From a virus: a DNA stretch of 64,000 bases. The position numbers and the translations under genes were made by a program. Location of the stretch: the IMG/VR virus record IMGVR_UViG_3300031963_000068, positions 1 through 64,000 of that record, one strand, 5' to 3'. The stretch's first letter is position 1. Each line of letters begins with the position of its first letter. Below are positions 54,330 through 62,959 of the stretch, piece after piece. The notes under the pieces were generated by a model. The model did not search any database, was not told the origin of the DNA, and was given only the letters and a program-made list of their open reading frames with translations.

Positions 54330-54855
54330 TTCTACCGACTTTCACATCAATTTCTTTTGAAACCTTTTCATTTATAGTAGAAACTCGCTTAGATGATTTT
54401 ACCATGAACTTTTCATGCCATGGTATGAAAACATTACCCTCGGCAATTATTTCAAGTTTGATATCACCAGTCAAATTCTCACTAAGTATATCTAATTTTT
54501 TTATAGGAATATTACATTTTCCATTTTCAATAACTCCATTGAAAACTAAGTTCCAATCTTCTGACTCTACAACCAATCTTGCCTTTGCCTTCTCTGGATT
54601 AGTACCCTCAATAAAAATATCACAACTGAAATTTTCATTAACGTCTCTATAAAGATTGTAATACTCATCATTATCTTCAATGACATTACTCATGTTAGAT
54701 AAATCTTCTTTAGTCAGGCCGAAGTCATTTAATAAATAATCAACTCGGTCTTTAGTAAGTAAACTCTGTTCAAAATATTCGTTTGAATCATCTAAATTCA
54801 GTTCATTTGAATTTTTATTAACAAAATCATCAAAGCTAAATACATCTTTCTGCAT
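54322..54855 (-). CDS. Conserved-looking hypothetical protein with C-terminal beta domain
   Basis: 177 residues. Residues ~80-165 form a beta-sandwich-like region (CDIFIEGTNPEKAKARLVV, FNGVIENGKCNIPIKKL, VFIPWHEKFMVKSSKR) of a type I associate with T4-like virions. The N-terminus MQKDVFSFDDFVNKNSNE weakly resembles the shared targeting motif. A TATATA box ends 4 nt before the ATG. Function unknown. Confidence 0.55.
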   Translation of the reverse strand: MQKDVFSFDDFVNKNSNELNLDDSNEYFEQSLLTKDRVDYLLNDFGLTKEDLSNMSNVIEDNDEYYNLYRDVNENFSCDIFIEGTNPEKAKARLVVESEDWNLVFNGVIENGKCNIPIKKLDILSENLTGDIKLEIIAEGNVFIPWHEKFMVKSSKRVSTINEKVSKEIDVKVGRIK

Positions 54856-54859
54856 ATTG

Positions 54860-54865
54860 TATATA
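54860..54865 (-). promoter_or_regulatory. TATATA box, 4 nt upstream of ATG 54855
   Basis: TTTATATATA then CAAT then ATG. Confidence 0.4.
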
Positions 54866-54870
54866 TAAAT

Positions 54871-55281
54871 TTATAATTTGACTTTTATTTTTATTTCGTT
54901 TTCTTTTCTTATAAAATCATTAACGACAACTCTTATATTATTTTTATTCTCTAAAATTTTTGTATAGTCAACTCCTTTAATTTTACATAAAACTTTTATA
55001 AATTCTTCAGTTTGTTCAACACCAACTTGATCTTTCATCTGTCTCCAAGGATTACCTTCAATATAAAGCTTTTCTATCTCACCTCTTTGTAACGCACCAC
55101 CAGAACCACCACCTCTTTTTCTTTCAATTTCTAATAAAATAAATATATCTTCCCAATGCAATTCAATAGATTCCCAGTGTAATGTTAATTCTTGCCAATC
55201 TAAAAATTTTTTACCTAAGGATATCTCTTCATCAGTCCAATCTATAAAAGAATCAAGTAAAGAGGAGTATTTTAAAGACAT
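54871..55281 (-). CDS. Hypothetical protein with Trp-rich helices
   Basis: 136 residues. N-terminal half has spaced tryptophans (DWTDEE, DWQELTLHWESIELHWED) and a Gly-rich loop GGGSGGALQRGEIEKLYIEG; the C-terminal half is basic. Virion role possible given adjacent fibre genes, but no family recognised. TTTTAATATATA box 18 nt upstream. Confidence 0.5.
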   Translation of the reverse strand: MSLKYSSLLDSFIDWTDEEISLGKKFLDWQELTLHWESIELHWEDIFILLEIERKRGGGSGGALQRGEIEKLYIEGNPWRQMKDQVGVEQTEEFIKVLCKIKGVDYTKILENKNNIRVVVNDFIRKENEIKIKVKL

Positions 55282-55324
55282 AATCTTTTATTTTTATATA
55301 TTAAAATCAGGTTGACTAAATTTA

Positions 55325-55330
55325 TATATA
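55325..55330 (+). promoter_or_regulatory. TATATA box, 4 nt upstream of ATG 55335
   Basis: TTTATATATA then AGAT then ATG. Confidence 0.4.
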
Positions 55331-55334
55331 AGAT

Positions 55335-56009
55335 ATGATTTACGATTTGACCGGCTCAACTGTCTCAACCACCTATGGTAGGTTAGTTCAAGTAATACAC
55401 GGTACACCAGAAACATATTATGATGGATTTGGCAACTTATTAGACTTAGGACCAGGAACTTATTCAATTGGACCAGTTGGTCCAACTGGTCCTACAGGCT
55501 CAAACGGTACATCAGTATATTGGGCTGGTAGTTGGGATGATATGATGTTATATAATTTTTATGATATAGTTTCATATAATGGCAACACATATCTCTGTAT
55601 AAACTCTCTTACACCCGGTACAATGTATGATTCACCAGATTTAGACCCAACAAATTGGATTTTAATGGCGGAAGGAATAATAGGACCAACTGGTCCACAA
55701 GGCGTTACTGGTAGTTCTGGATTTCATTCAGTGACTGGAGTGACAGCAGCATCTTACAGTATAACTTTAAATGATAACCCAACTCAATATTTCGGAATAT
55801 CTCATTCTTCAACATCAGCCAATATAACTATACCTAATTACACTTCCGATGGAAAGGTTGTAATTGTTAAAGATGAGTCAGGAAATGCTTCAATTTTTCC
55901 AATAACAGTAAATGCATCAAAGATTGACCAATCAAATCAAGCTATAATTGCTTTAGATAATGGTTCAATCACTATGATGTGGAGAGTTAATACTTGGTGG
56001 ATAATATAA
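55335..56009 (+). CDS. Collagen-like minor fibre protein
   Basis: 224 residues. Two short collagen-like runs, GPVGPTGPTGSNG and GPTGPQGVTGSSG, flank a small module (YNFYDIVSYNGNTYLCINS ... NWILMAEG) resembling carbohydrate-binding domains of the CBM5/12 type. The C-terminal ~100 residues are beta-rich and end MMWRVNTWWII. Unlike the 16-24 kb fibres, the triplets here contain proline. Next gene starts 17 nt downstream. Confidence 0.7.
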   Translation: MIYDLTGSTVSTTYGRLVQVIHGTPETYYDGFGNLLDLGPGTYSIGPVGPTGPTGSNGTSVYWAGSWDDMMLYNFYDIVSYNGNTYLCINSLTPGTMYDSPDLDPTNWILMAEGIIGPTGPQGVTGSSGFHSVTGVTAASYSITLNDNPTQYFGISHSSTSANITIPNYTSDGKVVIVKDESGNASIFPITVNASKIDQSNQAIIALDNGSITMMWRVNTWWII

Positions 56010-56025
56010 AAATAATAAATAGATT

Positions 56026-57252
56026 ATGTCATACTTATTTAGTAATACCTTTATTCCAAAAAACACAGACGCATTTGGAAGAACAAGAGTCTCTGAACCT
56101 TTTACATTATTTGATTCAAATCATAGATATGCAGATAACCAATTATGGTCATCGACTACGGCAACAGGAGGAACAGCTACATTTAATTCCGCACAAGGAC
56201 TAGTTGACTTAGCCGTAACCGCAGCATCAGGTTCTGAGGTTCTAAGAGAGACAACAAAAGTGTTTGCTTATCAGCCTGGTAAGAGTTTACTAGTATTAAA
56301 CACGTTTGTAATGGAACCTGCTAAAACTAACCTCAGACAAAGGGTTGGTTATTATGGATTATCTAACGGTTACTATTTAGAACAAGATAATACCACGGTA
56401 AGTTTTGTAGAGAGAAGCTTTGTTACAGGAGTAGTTGTAAATACTCCGGTTGTTCAGGCAAATTGGAATATCGACCCAATGAATGGTTCTGGACCTAGCG
56501 GAATCACACTTGATTTAACAAAGGCTCAGATTCTTTTTATGGATTTAGAGTGGCTAGGAGTAGGAACAGTACGAATCGGTTTTGTAATAAATGGAGAATT
56601 TTACATTTGTCATAAGTTCCACCATGCTAACTTAATTACTTCTACTTATATTACAACAGCATCTTTACCATTAAGATATGAGATAACAAACACAGGCGCT
56701 ACAAGTGGGATAAGCACACTCAAGCAAATTTGCTCTACGGTTATATCTGAAGGTGGTTATACTCTTAGTGGACTACAGCAAGCAATCGGTATTCCTTTAA
56801 CTGCTCCAAGAAACTTACCAATTGCTGGAACATTTTATCCCATAGTAAGCATACGCCTTAAGGCATCTCCTGATCGTTTAGATGGTTTGATAATATGCAC
56901 CGCAATTTCTGCAATGGCTACTACTACAGGACATTACAACTGGCAACTAATTGCAAGCGGAACTACAACAGGTGGAACCTGGTTAAGCGCAGGAACAAAC
57001 TCCTCTACAGAATATAATATCACAGGAACGAGTTTTACGGGAGGTAGAATACTTGCAAGTGGATTTTTTAGTGTGTCAAACCAAGGATCAACTCAAGTTG
57101 ATATTCTTAAAGAGGCACTATTTAAGACACAGCTTGAAAGAAACGGACTGACATCGACTCCATTTGAACTTACTATTGTAGTTGCTTCTGACGCTGGAGG
57201 CGGAGGAGGAAATGTTCTTGCATCAATGGATTGGGAGGAAATAACTAGATAA
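56026..57252 (+). CDS. Virion structural protein of unknown role
   Basis: 408 residues. N-terminal block DAFGRTRVSEPFTLFDS followed by HRYADNQLW is of a kind I associate with structural proteins of T4-like marine phages. Regular beta structure, no catalytic motif; a Gly-rich loop GGGGGN lies near the end. Codon use looks somewhat less AT-biased than the neighbours (more GGA/GGC, CTC, CGC), hinting at recent acquisition. It converges directly on the primase gene. Confidence 0.6.
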   Translation: MSYLFSNTFIPKNTDAFGRTRVSEPFTLFDSNHRYADNQLWSSTTATGGTATFNSAQGLVDLAVTAASGSEVLRETTKVFAYQPGKSLLVLNTFVMEPAKTNLRQRVGYYGLSNGYYLEQDNTTVSFVERSFVTGVVVNTPVVQANWNIDPMNGSGPSGITLDLTKAQILFMDLEWLGVGTVRIGFVINGEFYICHKFHHANLITSTYITTASLPLRYEITNTGATSGISTLKQICSTVISEGGYTLSGLQQAIGIPLTAPRNLPIAGTFYPIVSIRLKASPDRLDGLIICTAISAMATTTGHYNWQLIASGTTTGGTWLSAGTNSSTEYNITGTSFTGGRILASGFFSVSNQGSTQVDILKEALFKTQLERNGLTSTPFELTIVVASDAGGGGGNVLASMDWEEITR

Positions 57253-58449
57253 TTAAAGATATTTCAGACCATCAAATTTTTTGTTGTAATCAGTCTCCTC
57301 GGTATTTTTTTTCTTTTTTCTAAACTTTGGAATCCATTTGATATCTAAAATATCTTTTGAAAAGAATTTTTCAAGTTCTAATTTTTTATACGGATTATCG
57401 ACTAAAGTAGATAATTTATTTATGTCTTTTACCTTTGAGATTCTATGAAGTAATGAAAATGGATCTTGAGAGTTTTTTTTATCTACTATATCTTCAAATA
57501 ATTTTTTCCATAGAAAAACAGGATATCCTTCTTTTATCTTTTCTTCAGATTTTTTATAACCAGCTTCATCGTTATCAAAAAAATATTGAATATCTAAATC
57601 ATTATTTTCTAAAAATCTATAATCAGTATTAACTCCAACAAGGCCTATTGAATTTGGAAAAAATAATGAATCTAAATAACCTTCAAAGACGGTAATAGTT
57701 TTAGAAAAATCTACGTTTAAAATATTAAAGTAATAAGAAAGTTTATTGTAAACTACTAATTGATTTATATCCATTTCTACATCATTATCTTTTCCGATGT
57801 TTATCCACTCTAAAAGGTTTTCATAATTATAAATCTTAAACATTCTACGTTTACCCTCTTTCAAATTTCTTATTTGAAGACCTAAAACTTTAGTATCTCT
57901 TCTATTTAACATCACAATTATCCACTCAGCCTCATCTTCATTCTTCCAATATTTAGCTTGATAAATATTTTTATGAAATTCAACAGGAATTCCTCGACCT
58001 AGAAGATATTTGTAAACACCACCGTTTACTTGTATTGGTTTAAAATCCGATATCGGAGTTAAATCTTGTGAAAAAACTCTTTCTAATTCTGATAAGTCTA
58101 TAAGATCATCAAATTTAGCATCAACAAAATCACCCTCATAATCAGAATACGTCATAACACTATTCAAGTGTTCAATCATTTCTAATTTTTTATCAGGGTC
58201 TATTTGTTCGTTAAAATCCTTACATATTCTATCAATTGTAGTTTTTTTATCACAATTAAAACAAATATAAATAAGTCGATTTAAGTAAAGATTTCCTCTT
58301 TTTGCATGTTTGTTTTTATGACTATCACCACAATAAGGACAAGCAACATTGAATCTATCATTATAGTCCATAATTTTTCTTTTATGACTATCTGAAAATT
58401 CTTTGTTTAAAATCTTTTGTAAAATGTCTTTTATATAAATCTTATCCAT
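57253..58449 (-). CDS. 61: DNA primase (DnaG/gp61-type)
   Basis: 398 residues from ATG 58449; a TTG six codons upstream is less likely. Synthesises RNA primers for lagging-strand replication. Zinc-binding domain: C37-P-Y-C40 ... C63-F-N-C66 with GDSHKNK between. TOPRIM region: TITVF-E256-GYLDS and YFF-D292-N-D294-EAG, the metal-binding acids. The C-terminus is basic (FRKKKKN). Longer than T4 gp61 (342). Helicase partner gp41 is not seen in the window. Confidence 0.87.
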   Translation of the reverse strand: MDKIYIKDILQKILNKEFSDSHKRKIMDYNDRFNVACPYCGDSHKNKHAKRGNLYLNRLIYICFNCDKKTTIDRICKDFNEQIDPDKKLEMIEHLNSVMTYSDYEGDFVDAKFDDLIDLSELERVFSQDLTPISDFKPIQVNGGVYKYLLGRGIPVEFHKNIYQAKYWKNEDEAEWIIVMLNRRDTKVLGLQIRNLKEGKRRMFKIYNYENLLEWINIGKDNDVEMDINQLVVYNKLSYYFNILNVDFSKTITVFEGYLDSLFFPNSIGLVGVNTDYRFLENNDLDIQYFFDNDEAGYKKSEEKIKEGYPVFLWKKLFEDIVDKKNSQDPFSLLHRISKVKDINKLSTLVDNPYKKLELEKFFSKDILDIKWIPKFRKKKKNTEETDYNKKFDGLKYL

Positions 58450-58510
58450 TACATGATATATTGTCAAAACTATTAGGAGTTTTAATATAAAATAACTATA
58501 TTTGTTTATT

Positions 58511-58747
58511 ATGACACTAAAAGAACTATACGAATCAAACGTTGATGTAAAAGAATCTCAAATCCCAGAAGAATGGAAAGAAAGTTTCAATAAATTTATC
58601 TTTGGTTCTACCTGTCTTGCTGAGACAAATGAAGATGGTACTATAAAAGAATTTATTTACTATGCTTGTGATTTTAGATCATGGTATTTCCAAAATAAAG
58701 AAGCGATTGAAAGAGATATCAAAATAGACCAAATAACTAACAAATAA
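58511..58747 (+). CDS. Small hypothetical protein
   Basis: 78 residues from ATG 58511 (MTLKELYESNVDVKES). Contains CLAETNEDGTIKEFIYYACD followed by FRSWYFQNKE, a compact alpha/beta protein. The N-terminus faintly resembles the shared targeting motif. Followed by a terminator. No function recognised. Confidence 0.55.
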   Translation: MTLKELYESNVDVKESQIPEEWKESFNKFIFGSTCLAETNEDGTIKEFIYYACDFRSWYFQNKEAIERDIKIDQITNK

Positions 58748-58748
58748 A

Positions 58749-58775
58749 AAAGTCCTCTTATTTAGAGGACTTTCT
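58749..58775. terminator. Bidirectional terminator
   Basis: Stem AAGTCCTCT/AGAGGACTT with TATTT loop, A and T flanks. It overlaps the stop codon of the leftward HAD gene at 58758. Confidence 0.8.
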
Positions 58776-59825
58776 TTTTTTATCTTTTAAAATTTCTTTT
58801 GAATTTTTAGCTAAATATTGTACTTGTTTTCTGAATTGATTATAAAAATCATCCTGCCTATTTAAACCACCACTTGGATTTAATCTATTAGTCATATTTC
58901 CAAATTGAGTACAAGTAAGTACTGAACTTTCTAGTCCAGGTGTTTGATGTGATGTCTCAGTTAAACCCATCATCGTTACTTTTTTAGTAATATTTTCAGG
59001 GTCTTTAGTACCCTTAACAACAAACTTTATTATGTTCGGGAATTCTTCATGATTCAATTTATCAGCTAACTCCTCAATATGCGCAACATTACCTAAATCA
59101 TCATCAGAAAAACCTATCATGGCCTTCATGCCTAATTGACCAGCAAATCTATCAACTTTTGACTTAAACAAAAGTAAGGCTTCTTCTTTAGCCTTTTCAG
59201 GATTATCTGGTGTACCACCTCTTGATGGTGCCGAAACTCCGATAAAATCACAATTGTCTAAATACAATTTTATCAATTCATTCTGTGATGGAACCCCTTT
59301 AAGAATTCTTTCTCTGTCAGTAGAAATATCATAGAAGTAGGAAAATTTAAGTAAGTTATTATACATACTAAAAAGTTGTTCTTCCGAAAGAACATTATCA
59401 ATAATCCATTCTGTGCCTATTCTCATAGTTTCGGGCTCATGACCACGAGCTGTAATAATCGCAAAAAGAGAACCGTTTGATAAACACTCTATAAAATCAT
59501 CCCAAGCAGGAGCAAATCTATTAGCAGAAATTGCTTTTTTTACATCCTCTAAAAAGACTTGACCACCCAAAGGTCCTGTATCTCTGAAGTTAGCAAATGC
59601 TTCATCAGCACTTTGATTCAAATATCGGTAATTTTCTTTATCATTTCTTACCTCAGCAAACTCTGCAGTTGATACATCTGTTGGTATCCATTGTTCTCCA
59701 ACTTTTTTCTCAAGTCTAATCATAGTTGGCATTCTTAGAATATTATCATCCCAATCAAATGCGTAATATAATAAAATATTAGAATCGCTATTTTCCGATA
59801 TAAACTGATTAAATCTTGATATCAT
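58758..59825 (-). CDS. HAD-superfamily hydrolase-like protein with capsid-targeting-like N-terminus
   Basis: 355 residues from ATG 59825. HAD motif I is AF-D24-W-D26-D27-N28, motif II is AIIT125-A-R-G, and a late GFS-D241-D-D243 could be motif IV. Probably a phosphatase or phosphotransferase; the substrate is unknown. N-terminus MISRFNQFISENSDSN is one of the best matches to the T4 targeting sequence, with I-S-E. An upstream-extended reading is an artefact of the neighbouring acidic gene read out of frame. It starts 4 nt after that gene, so the two form an operon. Confidence 0.72.
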   Translation of the reverse strand: MISRFNQFISENSDSNILLYYAFDWDDNILRMPTMIRLEKKVGEQWIPTDVSTAEFAEVRNDKENYRYLNQSADEAFANFRDTGPLGGQVFLEDVKKAISANRFAPAWDDFIECLSNGSLFAIITARGHEPETMRIGTEWIIDNVLSEEQLFSMYNNLLKFSYFYDISTDRERILKGVPSQNELIKLYLDNCDFIGVSAPSRGGTPDNPEKAKEEALLLFKSKVDRFAGQLGMKAMIGFSDDDLGNVAHIEELADKLNHEEFPNIIKFVVKGTKDPENITKKVTMMGLTETSHQTPGLESSVLTCTQFGNMTNRLNPSGGLNRQDDFYNQFRKQVQYLAKNSKEILKDKKRKSSK

Positions 59826-59829
59826 AAAT

Positions 59830-60177
59830 TTATTTCTTTGATTTCTTATTGATAAAAGATTGAAAAGATTCAAGTGCAGCAGGTTCTCTAACTTCTTCTT
59901 CACCTTCTTCCATTTCTTCTTCACCTTCTTCCATTTCTTCTTCAAAGTCATCACCTTCTTCTGACTCATCATCAAAGTCTTCTTCTTCATCTTGACCAAA
60001 TTCGTCAAAATCTTGAACTTCTTCAGCATCATCGTCTTCATCTTGACCTTGACCTTCTTCAACTTCAATAGAGAATTCTTCAACTACTTCGTCATCTTTC
60101 TCAGCTTTAACAGAAATGACACCGTTTGCGAATTCAATTTCTATTTCATATCCTTCTATTTCAACTTTAGTTTTCAT
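59830..60177 (-). CDS. Very acidic protein, prohead core candidate (gp67-like in character)
   Basis: 115 residues. Residues 1-40 form strands (KVEIEGYEIEIEFANGVIS); residues ~40-95 are nearly all Glu and Asp, including a duplicated EEMEEGEE unit; the last 20 turn basic: ALESFQSFINKKSKK. The acidic body recalls T4 gp67, a head-core protein, but this is composition, not homology. The C-terminal ESFQSFINK resembles the N-terminal motif of the packaged-protein candidates. Operon partner of the HAD gene; TTTTTAATATATAA box ~22 nt upstream. Confidence 0.55.
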   Translation of the reverse strand: MKTKVEIEGYEIEIEFANGVISVKAEKDDEVVEEFSIEVEEGQGQDEDDDAEEVQDFDEFGQDEEEDFDDESEEGDDFEEEMEEGEEEMEEGEEEVREPAALESFQSFINKKSKK

Positions 60178-60271
60178 AAATTAATAATTTTTTTTATTAT
60201 ATATTAAAAACTAAAATTCACTTTTAAAACTATTTTCTAAATTCAAATAAAATAAAAAACTATAATAATTT

Positions 60272-60928
60272 ATGCAAAAAGACTTTGAAAAATATTTAAT
60301 CAGTAAAAATATATCTAGTGTTTATTCCAATGATTATTTCAAAAAAATTCAAAAAAATAGTTCACATTTCTTAGATACTAATGGTCTACCTTTTGATATT
60401 TTTTCCAAACTATTAGAAGACAGAATAATTTTCCTATCAACCGATATTGATGATTACATATGTAACTTAATAAAAGCTCAGCTTTTATATTTAGAAATGG
60501 AAAGCGATGACGATATTTCTATCTATATTGATAGTGGAGGAGGTTCTGTTTATTCCGGACTTGGTTTATTAGACGTTATGGATTTTGTTAAGCCTGATAT
60601 TGCAACAGTCAATACAGGATTAGCAGCTTCAATGGCCGCTGTAATTTTATGTTCTGGTACAAAAGGAAAAAGAAAAGCACTAAAACGTAGTAGAACAATG
60701 ATACATCAACCATTAACATATGGTGGTTGGATGCAACAAGCTTCGGATGTAGAAATTGAAGCAAAGGAAATGAATACTTTGAAAAAAGAATTATATGAAA
60801 TCATATCTGATAGAACAGGACAAACTTATGACAGAGTTTATAAAGATGGTGACAGAGATTACTGGATGTCTGCAATTGATGCAAAAAAATACGGTATGAT
60901 TGATGAAATTGTAGTTAAAAGAAAATAA
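60272..60928 (+). CDS. clpP: ClpP-like serine protease
   Basis: 218 residues. Family S14 catalytic triad intact: Ser120 in TGLAASMAA, His145 in RTMIHQPL, Asp196 in GDRDYWMS. The fold core IYIDSGGGSVYSGLGLLD also matches. ClpP subunits form tetradecamers and normally need an AAA+ unfoldase (ClpX/ClpA), which is not seen here. In some phages S14-type proteases process the prohead; the adjacent acidic core candidate makes that possible, though T4-type heads use gp21. Confidence 0.88.
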   Translation: MQKDFEKYLISKNISSVYSNDYFKKIQKNSSHFLDTNGLPFDIFSKLLEDRIIFLSTDIDDYICNLIKAQLLYLEMESDDDISIYIDSGGGSVYSGLGLLDVMDFVKPDIATVNTGLAASMAAVILCSGTKGKRKALKRSRTMIHQPLTYGGWMQQASDVEIEAKEMNTLKKELYEIISDRTGQTYDRVYKDGDRDYWMSAIDAKKYGMIDEIVVKRK

Positions 60929-60929
60929 A

Positions 60930-60958
60930 AAAAACCCACTTTGAAAGTGGGTTTTTTT
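60930..60958. terminator. Bidirectional terminator after the ClpP-like gene
   Basis: Stem AAAACCCACTTT/AAAGTGGGTTTT with a minimal loop and long A and T runs, between the stops at 60928 (+) and 60958 (-). Confidence 0.85.
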
Positions 60959-61233
60959 TATTCTCCTTTCTTCTTAGAAGGCTTTTTAGCTTTAGGCTTT
61001 GACTCACCTTCAACTTTCTTTTGTGATTTAGGTTTCACTTCAGTAGTTTCTGGTTTTGTTTTTTTCACCTTAGCCTTGATTTCTTTAGCAGTTACTTTTT
61101 CTTCAACTTTTGGAGCCTCAACTTTTTCAACTTTTGGAGCCTCAACTTTAGCAACTACCTCAACTTCTTTAGTGACAACAACTTCTTCCTTCTTCCCACT
61201 AAACAAATTTTTAAAAAACGATACTATACTCAT
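60958..61233 (-). CDS. Lys/Glu-rich low-complexity protein
   Basis: 91 residues. N-terminus MSIVSFFKNLFSGKKEE is a short amphipathic helix; the rest is Lys/Glu/Val repeats (VEAPKVEKVEAPKVEEKV) becoming strongly basic (KPKAKKPSKKKGE). Possibly binds nucleic acid or associates with membrane. The duplicated unit shows slippage at the DNA level. Function unknown. Confidence 0.5.
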   Translation of the reverse strand: MSIVSFFKNLFSGKKEEVVVTKEVEVVAKVEAPKVEKVEAPKVEEKVTAKEIKAKVKKTKPETTEVKPKSQKKVEGESKPKAKKPSKKKGE

Positions 61234-61342
61234 GACTATAATTATTTTTTATTATATATCATAAACAAAACACTCCCTATTTAAAAAACCACAAAAAAAT
61301 TAAGGTTTAAACAAAAATCCTTATTTTATATATAATCATGAG

Positions 61343-62959
61343 ATGAAGTTTAGATATGATAAACAGTCGGAAGAGCTTGTGGTTACAGAGGCAACCAGAA
61401 CAGAATATCACCAGTTAGATTTGTGGCTGACTAGACATGTTAAGGGCTATAGATTTATGCCCGCATTTAAAATGGGTGTTTGGAATGGACAACAAACTTA
61501 TTTCAAAAATGGAAAAATTAATTTAGGTCTTTGGAAAGAAGCACTAAAAGGCTGTCAAGAAATAGGCTCACCTTTTTTTATGGAAAACAAAATTGATTTT
61601 CCAATAAACAGAGATGTAACTTTAGAAAAGGTGCAAGAGTTCTGTAAAGAGTTTTTTAAATTTCATAAAGTAAGAACTAAATCCGGAGAATGGATTCAAT
61701 TTATGCCTTATGATCATCAGATTGAATCGGCATATAAAATCCTAAAAAATAGATACTGCATGGCAGAAGTTGCCACATCAGGTGGTAAATCTTTAATCAT
61801 ATCAATTGTTATGTTCTATACTCTAAAACACATACAACCAGATGCAAAAATTTTAATTATCGTTCCATCAATAACTCTCGTAACACAATTCTACGACAAT
61901 ATAATTGAATATAATTGGGGTATAAACACCTTAACTGAAATGAGAGAAAAAAAAATTGATTCAGTATTAAATCCAGATGCAAAATATTCACCATGTGATG
62001 TTAGAGTAGAAGAAATTATGTCCGAAAGACCAAGAAAACATTCAGGTACTCAAGACGCTAATATTTACATCGGAACTTACCAATCTCTTGAAAAATGGCC
62101 AAAAGAATTTTTTCAACAATTTCACACGGTTGTAACCGACGAGGCACACGGTGCAAAAGCAAAAACAATTACAACAATTTTACAAAAAACTTTTAAACAT
62201 GCTTATTGTAGATTCGGTGTGTCAGGTACCTTTCCAGATGATGATAGTTGTGAGATTCTTACTATACAATCTGTCTTAGGTCCAAAAATTACCGAGGTTT
62301 CAGCAAATGAATTAAAAGAAAAAGGTATCATAACGCCTATGGATATAAAAGTTGTTTTGATGAACCACGATGATATTGATTTTGATTCAAGAATTAAGGA
62401 GATAAGAAAGGGTGGTTATGGAAAAGAAGCGTTTGAAATAGAAAAGGACTACATTCACATTTCCGACAAAAGACTTGAATTTATAAAAAAAATAGTTGAG
62501 AAATGCGATACAAATACTCTACTACTTTTTCACACTATAGACTATGGTCAAACTATCTTTAATAAACTTTCTAAAGAAATAAAAGATAAAGACTTTTTTT
62601 ATATAGATGGTGAAATTTCCGGAAAAAAGAGAGAAGAAATAAAAAAACAAATGGATTCAACTGAAGGAAATGTAAAAGTTTTAGTTGCATCATATGGTAC
62701 GTTATCTACAGGAGTCTCAATTAACGCTATTTTTAATGTAATATTTGCAGATTCTTTCAAATCCGAACAAATAATTATACAATCTATAGGTAGGGCACTT
62801 AGATTACATTCGGATAAAAAGAAAGCTAATATTTTTGACTTAGTAGATGTATATAATTCGGAAAATTTTAATAATATATTATTTAGACACTTTAAAGAAA
62901 GAGAAAAGTTTTATATAAAAAGAAGCTATCCATATAAAATCATAAAGATAAATTTGTAG
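61343..62959 (+). CDS. uvsW: DNA helicase UvsW
   Basis: 538 residues, close to T4 UvsW (~500). SF2 helicase that remodels recombination and stalled-fork intermediates and unwinds R-loops. N-terminal ~110 residues match the UvsW DNA-binding domain. Walker A is AEVA-T-S-G-G-K149-S; Walker B is VVT-D266-E-A-H269; motif III GVSGTFPD; motifs V/VI ASYGTLSTGVSI and QSIGRALRLHS. A TATATATA box at 61327-61334 is 8 nt upstream; the ATG at 61338 gives only a two-codon frame. Confidence 0.92.
   Translation: MKFRYDKQSEELVVTEATRTEYHQLDLWLTRHVKGYRFMPAFKMGVWNGQQTYFKNGKINLGLWKEALKGCQEIGSPFFMENKIDFPINRDVTLEKVQEFCKEFFKFHKVRTKSGEWIQFMPYDHQIESAYKILKNRYCMAEVATSGGKSLIISIVMFYTLKHIQPDAKILIIVPSITLVTQFYDNIIEYNWGINTLTEMREKKIDSVLNPDAKYSPCDVRVEEIMSERPRKHSGTQDANIYIGTYQSLEKWPKEFFQQFHTVVTDEAHGAKAKTITTILQKTFKHAYCRFGVSGTFPDDDSCEILTIQSVLGPKITEVSANELKEKGIITPMDIKVVLMNHDDIDFDSRIKEIRKGGYGKEAFEIEKDYIHISDKRLEFIKKIVEKCDTNTLLLFHTIDYGQTIFNKLSKEIKDKDFFYIDGEISGKKREEIKKQMDSTEGNVKVLVASYGTLSTGVSINAIFNVIFADSFKSEQIIIQSIGRALRLHSDKKKANIFDLVDVYNSENFNNILFRHFKEREKFYIKRSYPYKIIKINL

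Noticed and set aside
59826-60083. An 86-residue basic, Lys-rich N-terminal extension of the HAD gene
   Set aside because: It is the acidic gene at 59830-60177 read in another frame; the HAD gene has a good ATG at 59825 with a targeting-like N-terminus.
60941-61264. Hydrophobic rightward frame (FFYSPFFLEGFLALGF) that could look like a membrane toxin
   Set aside because: It is antisense to the Lys/Glu-rich gene at 60958-61233 and begins in the terminator; its Phe/Ser/Thr bias mirrors Lys/Glu codons.
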